DNA of 64,000 nucleotides from an uncultured Alphaproteobacteria bacterium. GTDB lineage: Bacteria > Pseudomonadota > Alphaproteobacteria > HIMB59. The stretch covers positions 1 to 64,000 of the forward strand of contig CACLVL010000004.1 of NCBI GenBank assembly GCA_902610415.1, read 5' to 3'. The position numbers were made by a program, and so were the translations under genes. The notes beneath the pieces are model-generated. The model was given only the letters and a program-made list of their open reading frames with translations. It ran no database searches and was not told the DNA's origin. Every line of letters begins with the position of its first letter. Within the stretch, counting starts at the first letter, position 1. Shown here one piece after another: positions 1-9,408 of the stretch.

Positions 1-390
1 TTAATTAATTTATCAAAAAAAATTAATACTGAACCAAGTTTGTATTTATCTGTTGGTGCTATTCATGGATGTGTGCTTTGTAAAGGAGAAAATCCTCTTT
101 ACTATTTTGAGGATGTAGGAAGGCATAATGCTGTCGATAAAATCGCTGGTTTGATACTAGAGAAAAAAATTAATGTTAAAGAAATGTCTTTTTACACTAC
201 AGGTAGATTAACTAGTGAAATGGTATTGAAGTGTATTAAAATGGAGATACCAATATTACTCTCACGTTCAGGATTTACAGCTTGGGCTGTTGAAATAGCT
301 AGAAAGAAAAATTTAACAATGATTGGTAGAATAAGAGGTAAAAGATTTAATATTTTGTCTGGCGACTTTAGATATACCGACAATGAGTAA
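1..390 (+). CDS. fdhD: FdhD-family formate dehydrogenase accessory sulfurtransferase, C-terminal part (5' end outside window)
   Basis: Frame is open from base 1 (LINLSKKINTEPSLYLSVGAIHGCVLC...); GAIHGC, EDVGRHNAVDK and TTGRLTSEMV are FdhD motifs. The ORF track starts at the first Met (40), but the frame continues upstream. Confidence 0.9.
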   Translation, partial: LINLSKKINTEPSLYLSVGAIHGCVLCKGENPLYYFEDVGRHNAVDKIAGLILEKKINVKEMSFYTTGRLTSEMVLKCIKMEIPILLSRSGFTAWAVEIARKKNLTMIGRIRGKRFNILSGDFRYTDNE

Positions 391-988
391 ACTCATATCA
401 GTTATCCTGACTGGGGGTAAATCTTCAAGAATGGGCCATAAGAATAAAAGTTTTTTAAAATTTAATAACAAAAATTTTATTGAGATTTTAACTAATAGTC
501 TTAAAGAAAAATCAGATGAAATTATTATTAATGCAAATAGGGATATTCAGAAATACGAAGAATTAGGATATAGAGTCGTTAAAGATAAAATTGAGGGTTA
601 TAAAGGACCCTTAGCTGGTTTACATAGCGCTCTAGATTTATACAAGAACAAAGATGAGGATTTATGGTTTGCGCTTTTTCCTACTGATGCACCAATTATA
701 AATACTAAATTAATAGATATTTTTCTTTCAATTTCTAAAAAAAATAACAATGCATATATTTCCAAAATTAATAATATTGTTGAACCAATGTTTTCTTTTT
801 GGTCTTTAAAAATTTATAAGAATTTAGAAAATGTTCTTCTAAACAATGATGGATACAAAATTATGAAGTTTGCAGATGAAATAGGATTTGATTTTGTAAA
901 TTTTACAAAAGATAAAAAAGTTGAGTTTTTTAATGTAAACGATAAAGATGATTACACTGAGTTTTTAAGTTTTAGAGAAACTAACTAA
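383..988 (+). CDS. mobA: Molybdenum cofactor guanylyltransferase
   Basis: N-terminal ILTGGKSSRMGHKNKSF nucleotidyltransferase motif; overlaps fdhD. Confidence 0.85.
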   Translation: MSKLISVILTGGKSSRMGHKNKSFLKFNNKNFIEILTNSLKEKSDEIIINANRDIQKYEELGYRVVKDKIEGYKGPLAGLHSALDLYKNKDEDLWFALFPTDAPIINTKLIDIFLSISKKNNNAYISKINNIVEPMFSFWSLKIYKNLENVLLNNDGYKIMKFADEIGFDFVNFTKDKKVEFFNVNDKDDYTEFLSFRETN

Positions 989-1498
989 TAAAGACCCACC
1001 ATCATTAATTTTTTGTTCAGTATGACGATATCCTCTTTCCTCTAAATAAGGGGTTAAATCTTTAAAGTTTATGTATGTAAAAGCTGGTATACCTTCATTA
1101 AATGTAAGAGGTTCAATAGTAATAAAAATCTCATCAATTAAGTCAGCATATAAAAAATAGTCGTGAACGCTAGTTCCTCCTAATACTAAAACACTTTCTT
1201 GGCAAAGATTTTCAAATTCTTCCCACTGATTAAAGTCTGGGTTAAAATAGAATTGATTAATGGAATTTTTGATTTGTTTAATTTCCTGGTATTTTCTTGA
1301 AAAGATAACTCTTGATCTAGTGTCATTAGGATTTAATTCATGAGTTTTCCTACCCATTACCTGCCATTTATGATTCTTAATTAGGGTATTTAGGTGATTT
1401 TTATCTTCAAGGCTTGTCCATTCAAATGGATTATCTCCAGAGTATTTCGCAATAAAACCATCGCTTGAACACGCGAATGCTAAGGTGTATTTAATCAT
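965..1498 (-). CDS. Dihydrofolate reductase-like (FolA/RibD-C fold) protein
   Basis: MIKYTLAFACSSDGFIAK, VMGRKTHE, VLGGTSVHDYFLYADLIDEIFITIEP resemble the DHFR fold. Confidence 0.65.
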   Translation of the reverse strand: MIKYTLAFACSSDGFIAKYSGDNPFEWTSLEDKNHLNTLIKNHKWQVMGRKTHELNPNDTRSRVIFSRKYQEIKQIKNSINQFYFNPDFNQWEEFENLCQESVLVLGGTSVHDYFLYADLIDEIFITIEPLTFNEGIPAFTYINFKDLTPYLEERGYRHTEQKINDGGSLLVSFSKT

Positions 1499-1542
1499 TA
1501 ATTTATTTTATTAATTTTAAGTATAATATTTTTAAACAATAA

Positions 1543-2445
1543 ATGAATTTTTACCTACCTATTGCAGAAATATCTATAAATATTTATATATTAATTTCCC
1601 TTGGTATTGGAATAGGTTTTATTTCTGGACTCTTTGGTATTGGTGGGGGATTTATATCCTCCCCTTTATTGATATTAGTTGGAATACCTCCAGCAGTGGC
1701 AGTTGGAACTACTACTGTTCAAGTATTTGCTTCTACTTCAACAGGAGTAGTAAGTCATTTTCAAAGAAAAAATATAGATTACCAAATGGGTGTAACAATG
1801 GTTATTGGAGGATTATTTGGAACATTTTTTGGAGTGTTAATCTTAAATAACCTGAAAAATATTGGCTTAATAGATAATTATTTGAATAGCATATATATCG
1901 TCCTGTTAATCATTACTGCTACTTTTATTCTATACGAAACTGCAAAAGTTAATATTGTTCATAAAGATAAAAAATTTAAATTACATCAGCATTCTTGGTT
2001 ACACGGTCTTCCATTAAAATTTAAATATAGAAAATCAAAGTTATATATAAGTATTTTAGCTCCATTATTTATAGGTTTTCTTATTGGAGTTTTGACTGGT
2101 CTAACTGGGATAGGTGGGGGTTTTATACTTATACCTTGTATGATTTATCTTTTAGGAATGAAAACAATTTCAGTCATAGGAACGTCATTATTTAACATCA
2201 CAATAGTTTCTTTTGTATCTTTGTTTTTGCAAATTTATATTAATCAAAATATAGATTTTGTATTAGCATTAGTTTTAATAATTAGTAGTTCTATTGGTGC
2301 AGCAGTTGCATCAAGAATAGTTGATTTACTTGATCAAGAAAATTTAAAAGTAACATTTGGAATGCTGTTATTAATTATTTCTTCTTTTTTAGCATATGAT
2401 TTATTTAGAACTCCTGAAAATCTATTTATTATCAATTATGTATAA
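1543..2445 (+). CDS. TauE/SafE-family sulfite exporter-like membrane protein
   Basis: Duplicated GLFGIGGGFI / GLTGIGGGFILIP motifs, multiple TM helices. Confidence 0.9.
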   Translation: MNFYLPIAEISINIYILISLGIGIGFISGLFGIGGGFISSPLLILVGIPPAVAVGTTTVQVFASTSTGVVSHFQRKNIDYQMGVTMVIGGLFGTFFGVLILNNLKNIGLIDNYLNSIYIVLLIITATFILYETAKVNIVHKDKKFKLHQHSWLHGLPLKFKYRKSKLYISILAPLFIGFLIGVLTGLTGIGGGFILIPCMIYLLGMKTISVIGTSLFNITIVSFVSLFLQIYINQNIDFVLALVLIISSSIGAAVASRIVDLLDQENLKVTFGMLLLIISSFLAYDLFRTPENLFIINYV

Positions 2446-3115
2446 ATTCGTCTTAATTATTTTATTATTTTCTAAAATTACTTTTGCATCTAATTTTTCC
2501 TTAGATGAATTTGACATTGAAATAAATTCAAATTTTTTAGGTAAAGAAGTGGTGTTGTTTGGCAACAAAGATAAAGAAAGTAGTATAATTTTTATTTTCG
2601 AGGGAGAAGATAAGGAGGCTAAATTAACAACTAAGGTTAAAGAAGGTTATTTATGGATCAACAAAACTCAAAGTTTAAATAATCAACCAAGTTTTTTTGC
2701 TATCTTTACTACCCCAAAAAAAACTTTAAATGAAATATTTCTATTATCGAATTTAAAAGATAAACATCCGCTAATAAGCAACCCTTCTGTAAGGCTATAT
2801 GAAATCAGAAAAGCAATGAAAAGTAAAAATTTGTATATTGAGGAGGAACTTGAAAACTTAAATGGAAATTTATTTTTAAAGAAATTTCTAATACCAGATA
2901 ATATATCACCTGGAAATATTAAAGTTTATATGTATGAATTAAAAAATGATCAAATCATAAAAATGTCTTCAAAAAATTTAATAATAAAAAAAGGTGGCAT
3001 CTCATTTAAATTGGAAGAGTTATTAAAAAAAGAGTCTTTTATTTACATTTTTATTTTAATTGTAATATCATTATTGCTAAGTTTATTAACCAATCTAATA
3101 TTTAGAAGAAAATGA
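2438..3115 (+). CDS. TIGR02186-like (Alph_Pro_TM) transmembrane protein
   Basis: Signal peptide, PSVRLYEIRKAM and LNGNLFLKKFLIPDNISPG, C-terminal TM; adjacent to TauE. Met at 2438 gives a better signal peptide than the track start at 2396. Confidence 0.7.
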   Translation: MYKFVLIILLFSKITFASNFSLDEFDIEINSNFLGKEVVLFGNKDKESSIIFIFEGEDKEAKLTTKVKEGYLWINKTQSLNNQPSFFAIFTTPKKTLNEIFLLSNLKDKHPLISNPSVRLYEIRKAMKSKNLYIEEELENLNGNLFLKKFLIPDNISPGNIKVYMYELKNDQIIKMSSKNLIIKKGGISFKLEELLKKESFIYIFILIVISLLLSLLTNLIFRRK

Positions 3116-3591
3116 AAAAATTTAATAATAGAAATTATTTTGTAGTAATTGATCAAAGTGAGGAGATGTGGACTGCTGTTAAGTTTGCTGTAAGAAGAGC
3201 AAAAGTAACTAAATCAAGTATTACAACAGTGAGTTTCATTCAAAGTGTCAGTGAGGGTATGATGCTTACATCATTAACTGAAAAAATTTTAGATAAAGAC
3301 CAAATTGAAACCGAAAAGCTAAAACATAAAGAAGTGCAAAGTTTCATATTCGAAAAAACTAAAATTAAAGCAAAATCAGAGATATTTAAGTTTAATGAAA
3401 TCGATGAATTTGTAAATTTTTTAAATAAATACTCATCTAATTCTACGATTATTCTTGCAACGAGCAAGGATATTGGGAAGCCCGGTCCTCTTATTGATAA
3501 ATTAATATATGAAAAATCAAGTTCGTTACATTGTCCTCTTGTCATTATTAATGGTAATCTTGAAGATAAAGAGATTGAGAAGATAATTTAA
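3112..3591 (+). CDS. Universal stress protein (UspA) family
   Basis: YFVVIDQSEEMWTAVKFAVRRAK and C-terminal SSSLHCPLVIIN. Confidence 0.75.
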   Translation: MKKFNNRNYFVVIDQSEEMWTAVKFAVRRAKVTKSSITTVSFIQSVSEGMMLTSLTEKILDKDQIETEKLKHKEVQSFIFEKTKIKAKSEIFKFNEIDEFVNFLNKYSSNSTIILATSKDIGKPGPLIDKLIYEKSSSLHCPLVIINGNLEDKEIEKII

Positions 3592-3735
3592 CTGAATAAA
3601 AAAGAATTTAAAATCTGTTTGGTCTGCCAAAGACCTTTTAATTGGAGAAAAAAATGGGAAAAAGTATGGAATGATGTTAAATATTGTTCAGAAAAATGCC
3701 GAAGGTCAAAATCAAAAATAATAGAGAAAAAATAG
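3592..3735 (+). CDS. DUF2256-family zinc-binding small protein (47 aa, CTG start; not in ORF track)
   Basis: Translation (M/L)[46 protein letters not shown]; CxxC...CxxxC and WRKKW..VW..VKYCS.KCRR are DUF2256 hallmarks; directly follows the USP stop in the same frame. Confidence 0.75.
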   Translation: MNKKEFKICLVCQRPFNWRKKWEKVWNDVKYCSEKCRRSKSKIIEKK

Positions 3736-4340
3736 CAAACTTACTTTTAAGTATTGGTTGCGTTAATATAAATTTCAAAAAAAAATTTACCTTAACTTCT
3801 GGTAAAAAAAGTCCAGTTTATGTTGATTGTAGAAAGCTTATCTCCTTTCCTAAAGAAAGAGAAGTTATTATCAATGAGATAAGTAAACAAATTAAATCTA
3901 AATATAAAAGTAGTTCTACTATCATAGCAGGTGGTGAAACTGCAGGAATCCCCTACTCTTCATTTCTTTGTCAGAAGATGAAGAACCCAATGATTTATAT
4001 AAGAAAGAGCCCTAAAGGATTTGGAAAAGGAAAACTAATTGAAGGGGATTTTAAAAAAAATTCTCAATCAATTTTAGTTGAGGATATGGCTACTGATGGA
4101 GGTAGCAAATTACACTTCATAAAGGCTTTAAGACAAAATGATCTCAAAGTAAAAGACATATATGTAATTTTTTTCTATGGCATATACCCTAATGCAAAAA
4201 AAAATATTTCAAAAATGAAGGTTAATTTAAATTACCTTGCAACTTGGCAAGATATATTAAATGTATCACCAAATTATATTTCAAGCGATGATCATTTAAA
4301 GTTAGAGAGCTATTTATCCTCTATAAAAAATGGAAAATAG
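3696..4340 (+). CDS. pyrE: Orotate phosphoribosyltransferase
   Basis: [35 protein letters not shown]; probable start MPKVKIKNN at 3696 (track start 3684). Confidence 0.9.
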   Translation: MPKVKIKNNREKIANLLLSIGCVNINFKKKFTLTSGKKSPVYVDCRKLISFPKEREVIINEISKQIKSKYKSSSTIIAGGETAGIPYSSFLCQKMKNPMIYIRKSPKGFGKGKLIEGDFKKNSQSILVEDMATDGGSKLHFIKALRQNDLKVKDIYVIFFYGIYPNAKKNISKMKVNLNYLATWQDILNVSPNYISSDDHLKLESYLSSIKNGK

Positions 4341-4788
4341 AATAATAAGTATCGTATCAGGTGGTTTTGACCCCATTCATCCTGGGCATATCATGATGAT
4401 GAAAGATTGTCTTAAGTTTTCTAATTATTTAATTGTTGGTGTAAATTCTAATAAATGGTTGATAAATAAAAAAGGTAACTATTTTATGGATATCCAGCAT
4501 AGAATATATGTTGTGAGTAGCTTAAATGTTGTAAACGAAACTATGGAATTTGAAGATGATGATAAGGGAAGTGCTAATAACTTATTAATAAAAATTAGAA
4601 ATAAATATTCAAATGATAAAATTATTTTTGCTAATGGAGGAGATAGATCTGACTCCTCTAAAATTTTAGAATTTGAAACAGCTAAACAATACAATATTGA
4701 TTTGAAGTTTGGAATAGGTGGTAGTCACAAAGAGTCATCTAGTACTGATTTATTAAAAAGATGGAGTGAATACTCAAAAAAAATTTAA
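4330..4788 (+). CDS. Cytidylyltransferase-fold nucleotidyltransferase
   Basis: SGGFDPIHPGHIMMMKDC (HxGH) motif and C-terminal GGSHKESSSTDLL. Confidence 0.8.
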   Translation: MENRIISIVSGGFDPIHPGHIMMMKDCLKFSNYLIVGVNSNKWLINKKGNYFMDIQHRIYVVSSLNVVNETMEFEDDDKGSANNLLIKIRNKYSNDKIIFANGGDRSDSSKILEFETAKQYNIDLKFGIGGSHKESSSTDLLKRWSEYSKKI

Positions 4789-5372
4789 GGGCTAAGAATA
4801 TAGGTAACCCAATCATTATTATTTAATTCAAACACTTCTCTTTTGTGAATTCTGTGAGGCATATCCTCCCAAAACTCTATTTTTGAATATTTGACTATAA
4901 GTCCACCCCAGTAATCAGGACGAGGAAAATTTTTACTTTCAGGATACTTACTTTTGTAGAATTCGATTTTATCTTCTAAATCACTTCTTGAGTTTAAAAT
5001 CTTTGATTGATTTGAAGCCCAGGCACCTATTCTACTTAAATAGTGTCTAGAATTAAAATATTGATCAGATATTTCTTTTGATACCTTTTCAACTTTGCCC
5101 TCTATTCTGATTTGTCTTAACAGTGACTTCCAATGAAAATTTAAGCAAACATTGGTATTTCCTAAAATATCATTTCCTTTGTTGCTTTCGTAGTTAGTAT
5201 AAAAAATAAAACCAGCATCGCTATAGTCCTTTAATAAAACCATCCTTGAATGAGGAGAATTATTATCGTCAACTGTTGAAAGACACATTGCATTAGGATC
5301 ATTGATCTCCTTTTCTGTGGCTAAATCAAACCATTCTTTAAACTTAATAATTGGATTTAATTTATCTGACAT
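4785..5372 (-). CDS. pdxH: Pyridoxamine 5'-phosphate oxidase
   Basis: DPNAMCLSTVD...SRMVLLKDY..GFIFYTNYES.KG; W.GG.....IEFWE....RIHKR. Confidence 0.93.
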   Translation of the reverse strand: MSDKLNPIIKFKEWFDLATEKEINDPNAMCLSTVDDNNSPHSRMVLLKDYSDAGFIFYTNYESNKGNDILGNTNVCLNFHWKSLLRQIRIEGKVEKVSKEISDQYFNSRHYLSRIGAWASNQSKILNSRSDLEDKIEFYKSKYPESKNFPRPDYWGGLIVKYSKIEFWEDMPHRIHKREVFELNNNDWVTYILSP

Positions 5373-5403
5373 GGTATGAGTATTATATTATTTTTAGCAA
5401 AAA

Positions 5404-6225
5404 ATGGATTTAAAAAATAAAAAAGGACTAATTATGGGAGTAGCCAATGATAAATCTATAGCATGGGGTATTGCTCAACAATGTGCGAAATTTGGTGCAG
5501 AATTAGCATTCACTTATCAAAATGATCTTTTATTGAAAAGAATAGACCCTTTAGCTAAATCTGTTGGTTCTGATCTATTAATACAATGTGATGTTAGTGA
5601 CGAAGGCTCAGTTAAAAGAGCTTTTGATCAAATAAAAAATGAATGGGGAAAATTAGATTTTTTTGTTCATGCAGTTGCCTTTGCAGATAAAAATGAATTA
5701 AGAGGTAAGTATGTAAATACTTCAAAAGAGAATTTCTTAAATAGTTTAAATATATCCTGCTATTCATTTACTGAGTCTTGTAAATATTGTTATGATTTAA
5801 TGGATGATGGAGGAAGTATTTTGACTTTAACCTATTATGGATCAGAACAAGTCATGCCCCACTATAATGTAATGGGCGTTGCCAAATCAGCGTTAGAGGC
5901 ATCTGTTAAATATTTAGCTGTAGATATGGGAGATAAAAATATCAGAGTTAATGCAATATCTGCTGGCCCAATTAAAACACTTGCGGCATCTGGTATTGGT
6001 GATTTTAGGTTTATTTTAAAATGGAATGAACTTAACTCTCCATTGAAGAGAAATGTAACTTTAGAAGATGTTGGTAATACTGGTACGTATCTTTTAAGTG
6101 ACCTTTCTTCTGGTGTAACTGGTGAAATTCACCATGTTGATTGCGGTTATCATACTGTTGGAATGGTAGCTGTAGATGAAGCTGAAGGAGTAGCAGGGCT
6201 GTTAAATGAGTTTAGCAGTAAATAA
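5404..6225 (+). CDS. fabI: Enoyl-[acyl-carrier-protein] reductase (NADH)
   Basis: KKGLIMGVANDKSIAWGIA, YNVMGVAKSALEASVKYLAVDMG, ISAGPIKTLAASGI. Confidence 0.95.
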   Translation: MDLKNKKGLIMGVANDKSIAWGIAQQCAKFGAELAFTYQNDLLLKRIDPLAKSVGSDLLIQCDVSDEGSVKRAFDQIKNEWGKLDFFVHAVAFADKNELRGKYVNTSKENFLNSLNISCYSFTESCKYCYDLMDDGGSILTLTYYGSEQVMPHYNVMGVAKSALEASVKYLAVDMGDKNIRVNAISAGPIKTLAASGIGDFRFILKWNELNSPLKRNVTLEDVGNTGTYLLSDLSSGVTGEIHHVDCGYHTVGMVAVDEAEGVAGLLNEFSSK

Positions 6226-6232
6226 TTAAAAA

Positions 6233-7315
6233 ATGTCACACAATTCTTTTGGTAATTTATTAAAGTTTACTACATGGGGGGAGAGCCATGGAGAAGCTAT
6301 AGGATGTGTAGTAGATGGTTTTCCATCGGGAATAACAATTGATACTAAATTTATCCAAACCAAGTTAAATTTGAGAAAACCTGGCCAATCAAAGTTTACT
6401 ACTCAAAGAAAAGAAAAAGATGAAGTAAAGATACTTTCAGGTGTTTTTGAAGGAAAGAGCACAGGTGCCCCTATTTCAATGATTATTCATAATTCAGATC
6501 AGAGAAGTAAAGATTATTCAGAAATAAAAAATAAATTTAGACCTGGACATGCTGACTATACCTATTTTATGAAATACAAAAATTATGATTACAGGGGTGG
6601 TGGAAGATCCAGTGCAAGAGAAACAGCTATGAGAGTTGCTGCTGGAGCCTTAGCTGAACTACTTCTTAAAAAGTTTTGCAGTAATAAATTAAAAGTGACA
6701 AGTGCAGTTATACAAATAGGAAATGTAAAAATTAATGATAATTCTTGGAATAATAGCTTTATAAATAAAAATCCATTTTTCTCACCAAATAAGTCTATTG
6801 TAAAAAAATGGGAAGAATTAATTTTGTTTCATCGCAAAAATGGTTCTTCACTCGGTGCAATAGTAGAAGTAAGAGTTTCCAATTGTCCTGTGGGCATTGG
6901 GGAACCAATTTATCAAAAACTTGACTCAGAAATATCAAAGGCAATTATGAGTATTAATGCAGTAAAAGGAATTGAATTTGGTAGTGGATTTAATCTCGTA
7001 AATTTAGATGGTACAAATGCTTCTGATCAAATGGATCTTAATAAAAAAAATATAAGCTTTGATACTAATCATGCAGGTGGCGTTTTAGGTGGAATATCAT
7101 CTGGTCAAAATATTGTTTTTAGATATATAGTAAAACCTACGAGCTCAGTTCTAACAGAGAAAAAAACTATAACTAAGAATTTAAAAAAGACAAAAATTAG
7201 AACTATTGGTCGTCATGACCCCTGTGTTGGCATAAGAGCAGTACCTGTTGGTGTAGCAATGACAAATTTTGTATTAGCTGATCTATATTTAATAAATAAA
7301 TCTAAATCACTATAA
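6233..7315 (+). CDS. aroC: Chorismate synthase
   Basis: FTTWGESHGEAIGCVVDGFPSG, GGGRSSARETAMRVAAGA. Confidence 0.97.
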   Translation: MSHNSFGNLLKFTTWGESHGEAIGCVVDGFPSGITIDTKFIQTKLNLRKPGQSKFTTQRKEKDEVKILSGVFEGKSTGAPISMIIHNSDQRSKDYSEIKNKFRPGHADYTYFMKYKNYDYRGGGRSSARETAMRVAAGALAELLLKKFCSNKLKVTSAVIQIGNVKINDNSWNNSFINKNPFFSPNKSIVKKWEELILFHRKNGSSLGAIVEVRVSNCPVGIGEPIYQKLDSEISKAIMSINAVKGIEFGSGFNLVNLDGTNASDQMDLNKKNISFDTNHAGGVLGGISSGQNIVFRYIVKPTSSVLTEKKTITKNLKKTKIRTIGRHDPCVGIRAVPVGVAMTNFVLADLYLINKSKSL

Positions 7316-9172
7316 AAGCATAGATACTTTATCAAATATTAATTCCTTTGAAATTCCAGATTTATTATATTGATCATCAATATCAGATTGGTCGATAAAT
7401 TCATCTTTCATAAAGAAGTTTAATATTTTTGGAGTTTTATTTAGTTTATTGATTAAAAAATCATTTACCTGACTGGAAAAGCCACCTATTGCATTTTCTT
7501 CAATAGTAATAAAAATATTGTGAGTTTTATTTAGATTTTGTATCAATTTAGTATCAATTGGTTTTGCAAATCTCATGTCTACTACAGTGCAATTTAATTT
7601 ATGATGATTTTTTATCATTTCATTAATCTCTAAAACTTTTTTTAACCTTGTGCCTAAATTAAGAAAAGCAATTCTTTTACCTTTTTTTAGTATCTTACCT
7701 TTTCCTATAAATATTTTTTGAAAATTATTGTTATTATTATATTCATATGCAAAGTCTCTTGGGTATCTTATTGCAGAAGGTTTATTATTAATTGATTGAG
7801 CTAATTTAATCATATTTTTTAACTCCTCTCCATTAGATGGAGCCATAACAATAAAATTAGGAAGACAACATAGGTAACTGAGATCAAAAGATCCGGCATG
7901 TGTAGCTCCATCAGCTCCAACAAAACCTGACCTATCAATCAAGAATCTAACAGGTAAAGACTGTATCGCTATATCATGAACAACTTGGTCATATGCTCTT
8001 TGAAGAAACGTAGAATATATTGCAACAAAAGGCTTTATAGACTCAGTAGTCATCCCTCCTGCAAAAGTAACAGCATGTTGTTCAGCTATACCAACATCAT
8101 AAAATCTTAAAGGATATTTTTCTTGAAATTTATTTAACCCTGTTCCTGAGGGCATTGCTGCTGTTATTGCGACAATTTTTTTATCCTTTTTTGCTAATTT
8201 TAAAAGAGTGTCACTTACTACATTTGTATATGTAACTACTTTAGACTTGTTTTGAACACCTGTCTTAACGTCAAATGATGAAACTCCATGAAATTTATCT
8301 TTAGATTGTTCAGCAGGTTTATAGCCCCTACCTTTCTGAGTTATCAAGTGTAAGAATACTGGGCCATGAAGCTCCTTTTTTTTATATTTTTTAAACAATT
8401 GAACCAATAGTTTTAAATTATGACCGTCTACAGGGCCTAAATAATTTAAACCTAATTCTTCGAATAGAGTATTACCTGTCAGGTAACCTTTAAAATATCC
8501 TTCAGTTTTTTTTGCAAATTCTCCGACTTCATTTGGGAGTCTTTTAGTAAAATTTTTAATAATATCTCTAAAGCCCTCATATGATTTAGAGCTTAACAAG
8601 TTTACAAGATACTTGCTCATTGCACCGACAGGTTCAGCTATAGACATCTCATTATCATTGAGGATAATAAGGGAGTTTTTATTTAAATGACCTAGGTTAT
8701 TTAGACCCTCAAAAGCCATACCAGCACTGATAGCTCCATCACCTATAACGCTGATGACATCAAAATCTTTATTTAAGATATCTCGTGCAGCCGTAATTCC
8801 TAAACTTGCAGAGATTGAAGTAGAACTATGTGCTGCACCAAAAGGGTCATATATGCTTTCAGATCTTTTTGTAAATCCAGATAATCCATTTTTTTTCCTT
8901 AAAGTGTGTATCTTATTTTTTCTACCTGTAAGAATTTTATGAGGATATGTTTGGTGTCCCACATCCCAAATAATTTTATCAGATGGTGCATTAAATACAT
9001 AATGTAATGCTACTGTTAACTCCACGACACCCAAACTAGCACCTAAATGTCCTCCAGTTTTTGAGACTATTTCAATAGTGTAATCTCTCAATTCATCATT
9101 AAGTTTTTGTAATTCACTTAATGATAATTTTTTTAAATCTTTAGGTAGTTTAATTTTACTTATAAATGACAT
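7310..9172 (-). CDS. dxs: 1-deoxy-D-xylulose-5-phosphate synthase
   Basis: SKTGGHLGASLGVVELTVALHYVF, DVGHQTYPHKILTGR, GDGAISAGMAFEGLNN. Confidence 0.97.
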   Translation of the reverse strand: MSFISKIKLPKDLKKLSLSELQKLNDELRDYTIEIVSKTGGHLGASLGVVELTVALHYVFNAPSDKIIWDVGHQTYPHKILTGRKNKIHTLRKKNGLSGFTKRSESIYDPFGAAHSSTSISASLGITAARDILNKDFDVISVIGDGAISAGMAFEGLNNLGHLNKNSLIILNDNEMSIAEPVGAMSKYLVNLLSSKSYEGFRDIIKNFTKRLPNEVGEFAKKTEGYFKGYLTGNTLFEELGLNYLGPVDGHNLKLLVQLFKKYKKKELHGPVFLHLITQKGRGYKPAEQSKDKFHGVSSFDVKTGVQNKSKVVTYTNVVSDTLLKLAKKDKKIVAITAAMPSGTGLNKFQEKYPLRFYDVGIAEQHAVTFAGGMTTESIKPFVAIYSTFLQRAYDQVVHDIAIQSLPVRFLIDRSGFVGADGATHAGSFDLSYLCCLPNFIVMAPSNGEELKNMIKLAQSINNKPSAIRYPRDFAYEYNNNNNFQKIFIGKGKILKKGKRIAFLNLGTRLKKVLEINEMIKNHHKLNCTVVDMRFAKPIDTKLIQNLNKTHNIFITIEENAIGGFSSQVNDFLINKLNKTPKILNFFMKDEFIDQSDIDDQYNKSGISKELIFDKVSMLL

Positions 9173-9183
9173 AAGCTTTATAA

Positions 9184-9408
9184 CTACTTAAATTCTGTTG
9201 ATGAGAGTGATTTATTTTTTTTTACAATTTTATCAATTTTAATTTTTGCAGATTTCAATTTTTCCTCACAATATTCTTTTAAATTAATGCCTTCCTCAAA
9301 CAACTTAATACTATCTTCTAGTGGTGTATCTTCATTTTCCAATAAATCTGATATTTCCTCTAGTCTTTTGAGTGCACTTTCAAAATTTTTATCATTTTTT
9401 TTATTCAT
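9184..9408 (-). CDS. xseB: Exodeoxyribonuclease VII small subunit
   Basis: FESALKRLEEISDLLENEDTPLEDSIKLFEEG. Confidence 0.92.
   Translation of the reverse strand: MNKKNDKNFESALKRLEEISDLLENEDTPLEDSIKLFEEGINLKEYCEEKLKSAKIKIDKIVKKNKSLSSTEFK

Noticed and set aside
40-390. fdhD as a naturally truncated gene starting at Met 40
   Set aside because: The reading frame is open back to base 1, so truncation is a window-edge artefact.
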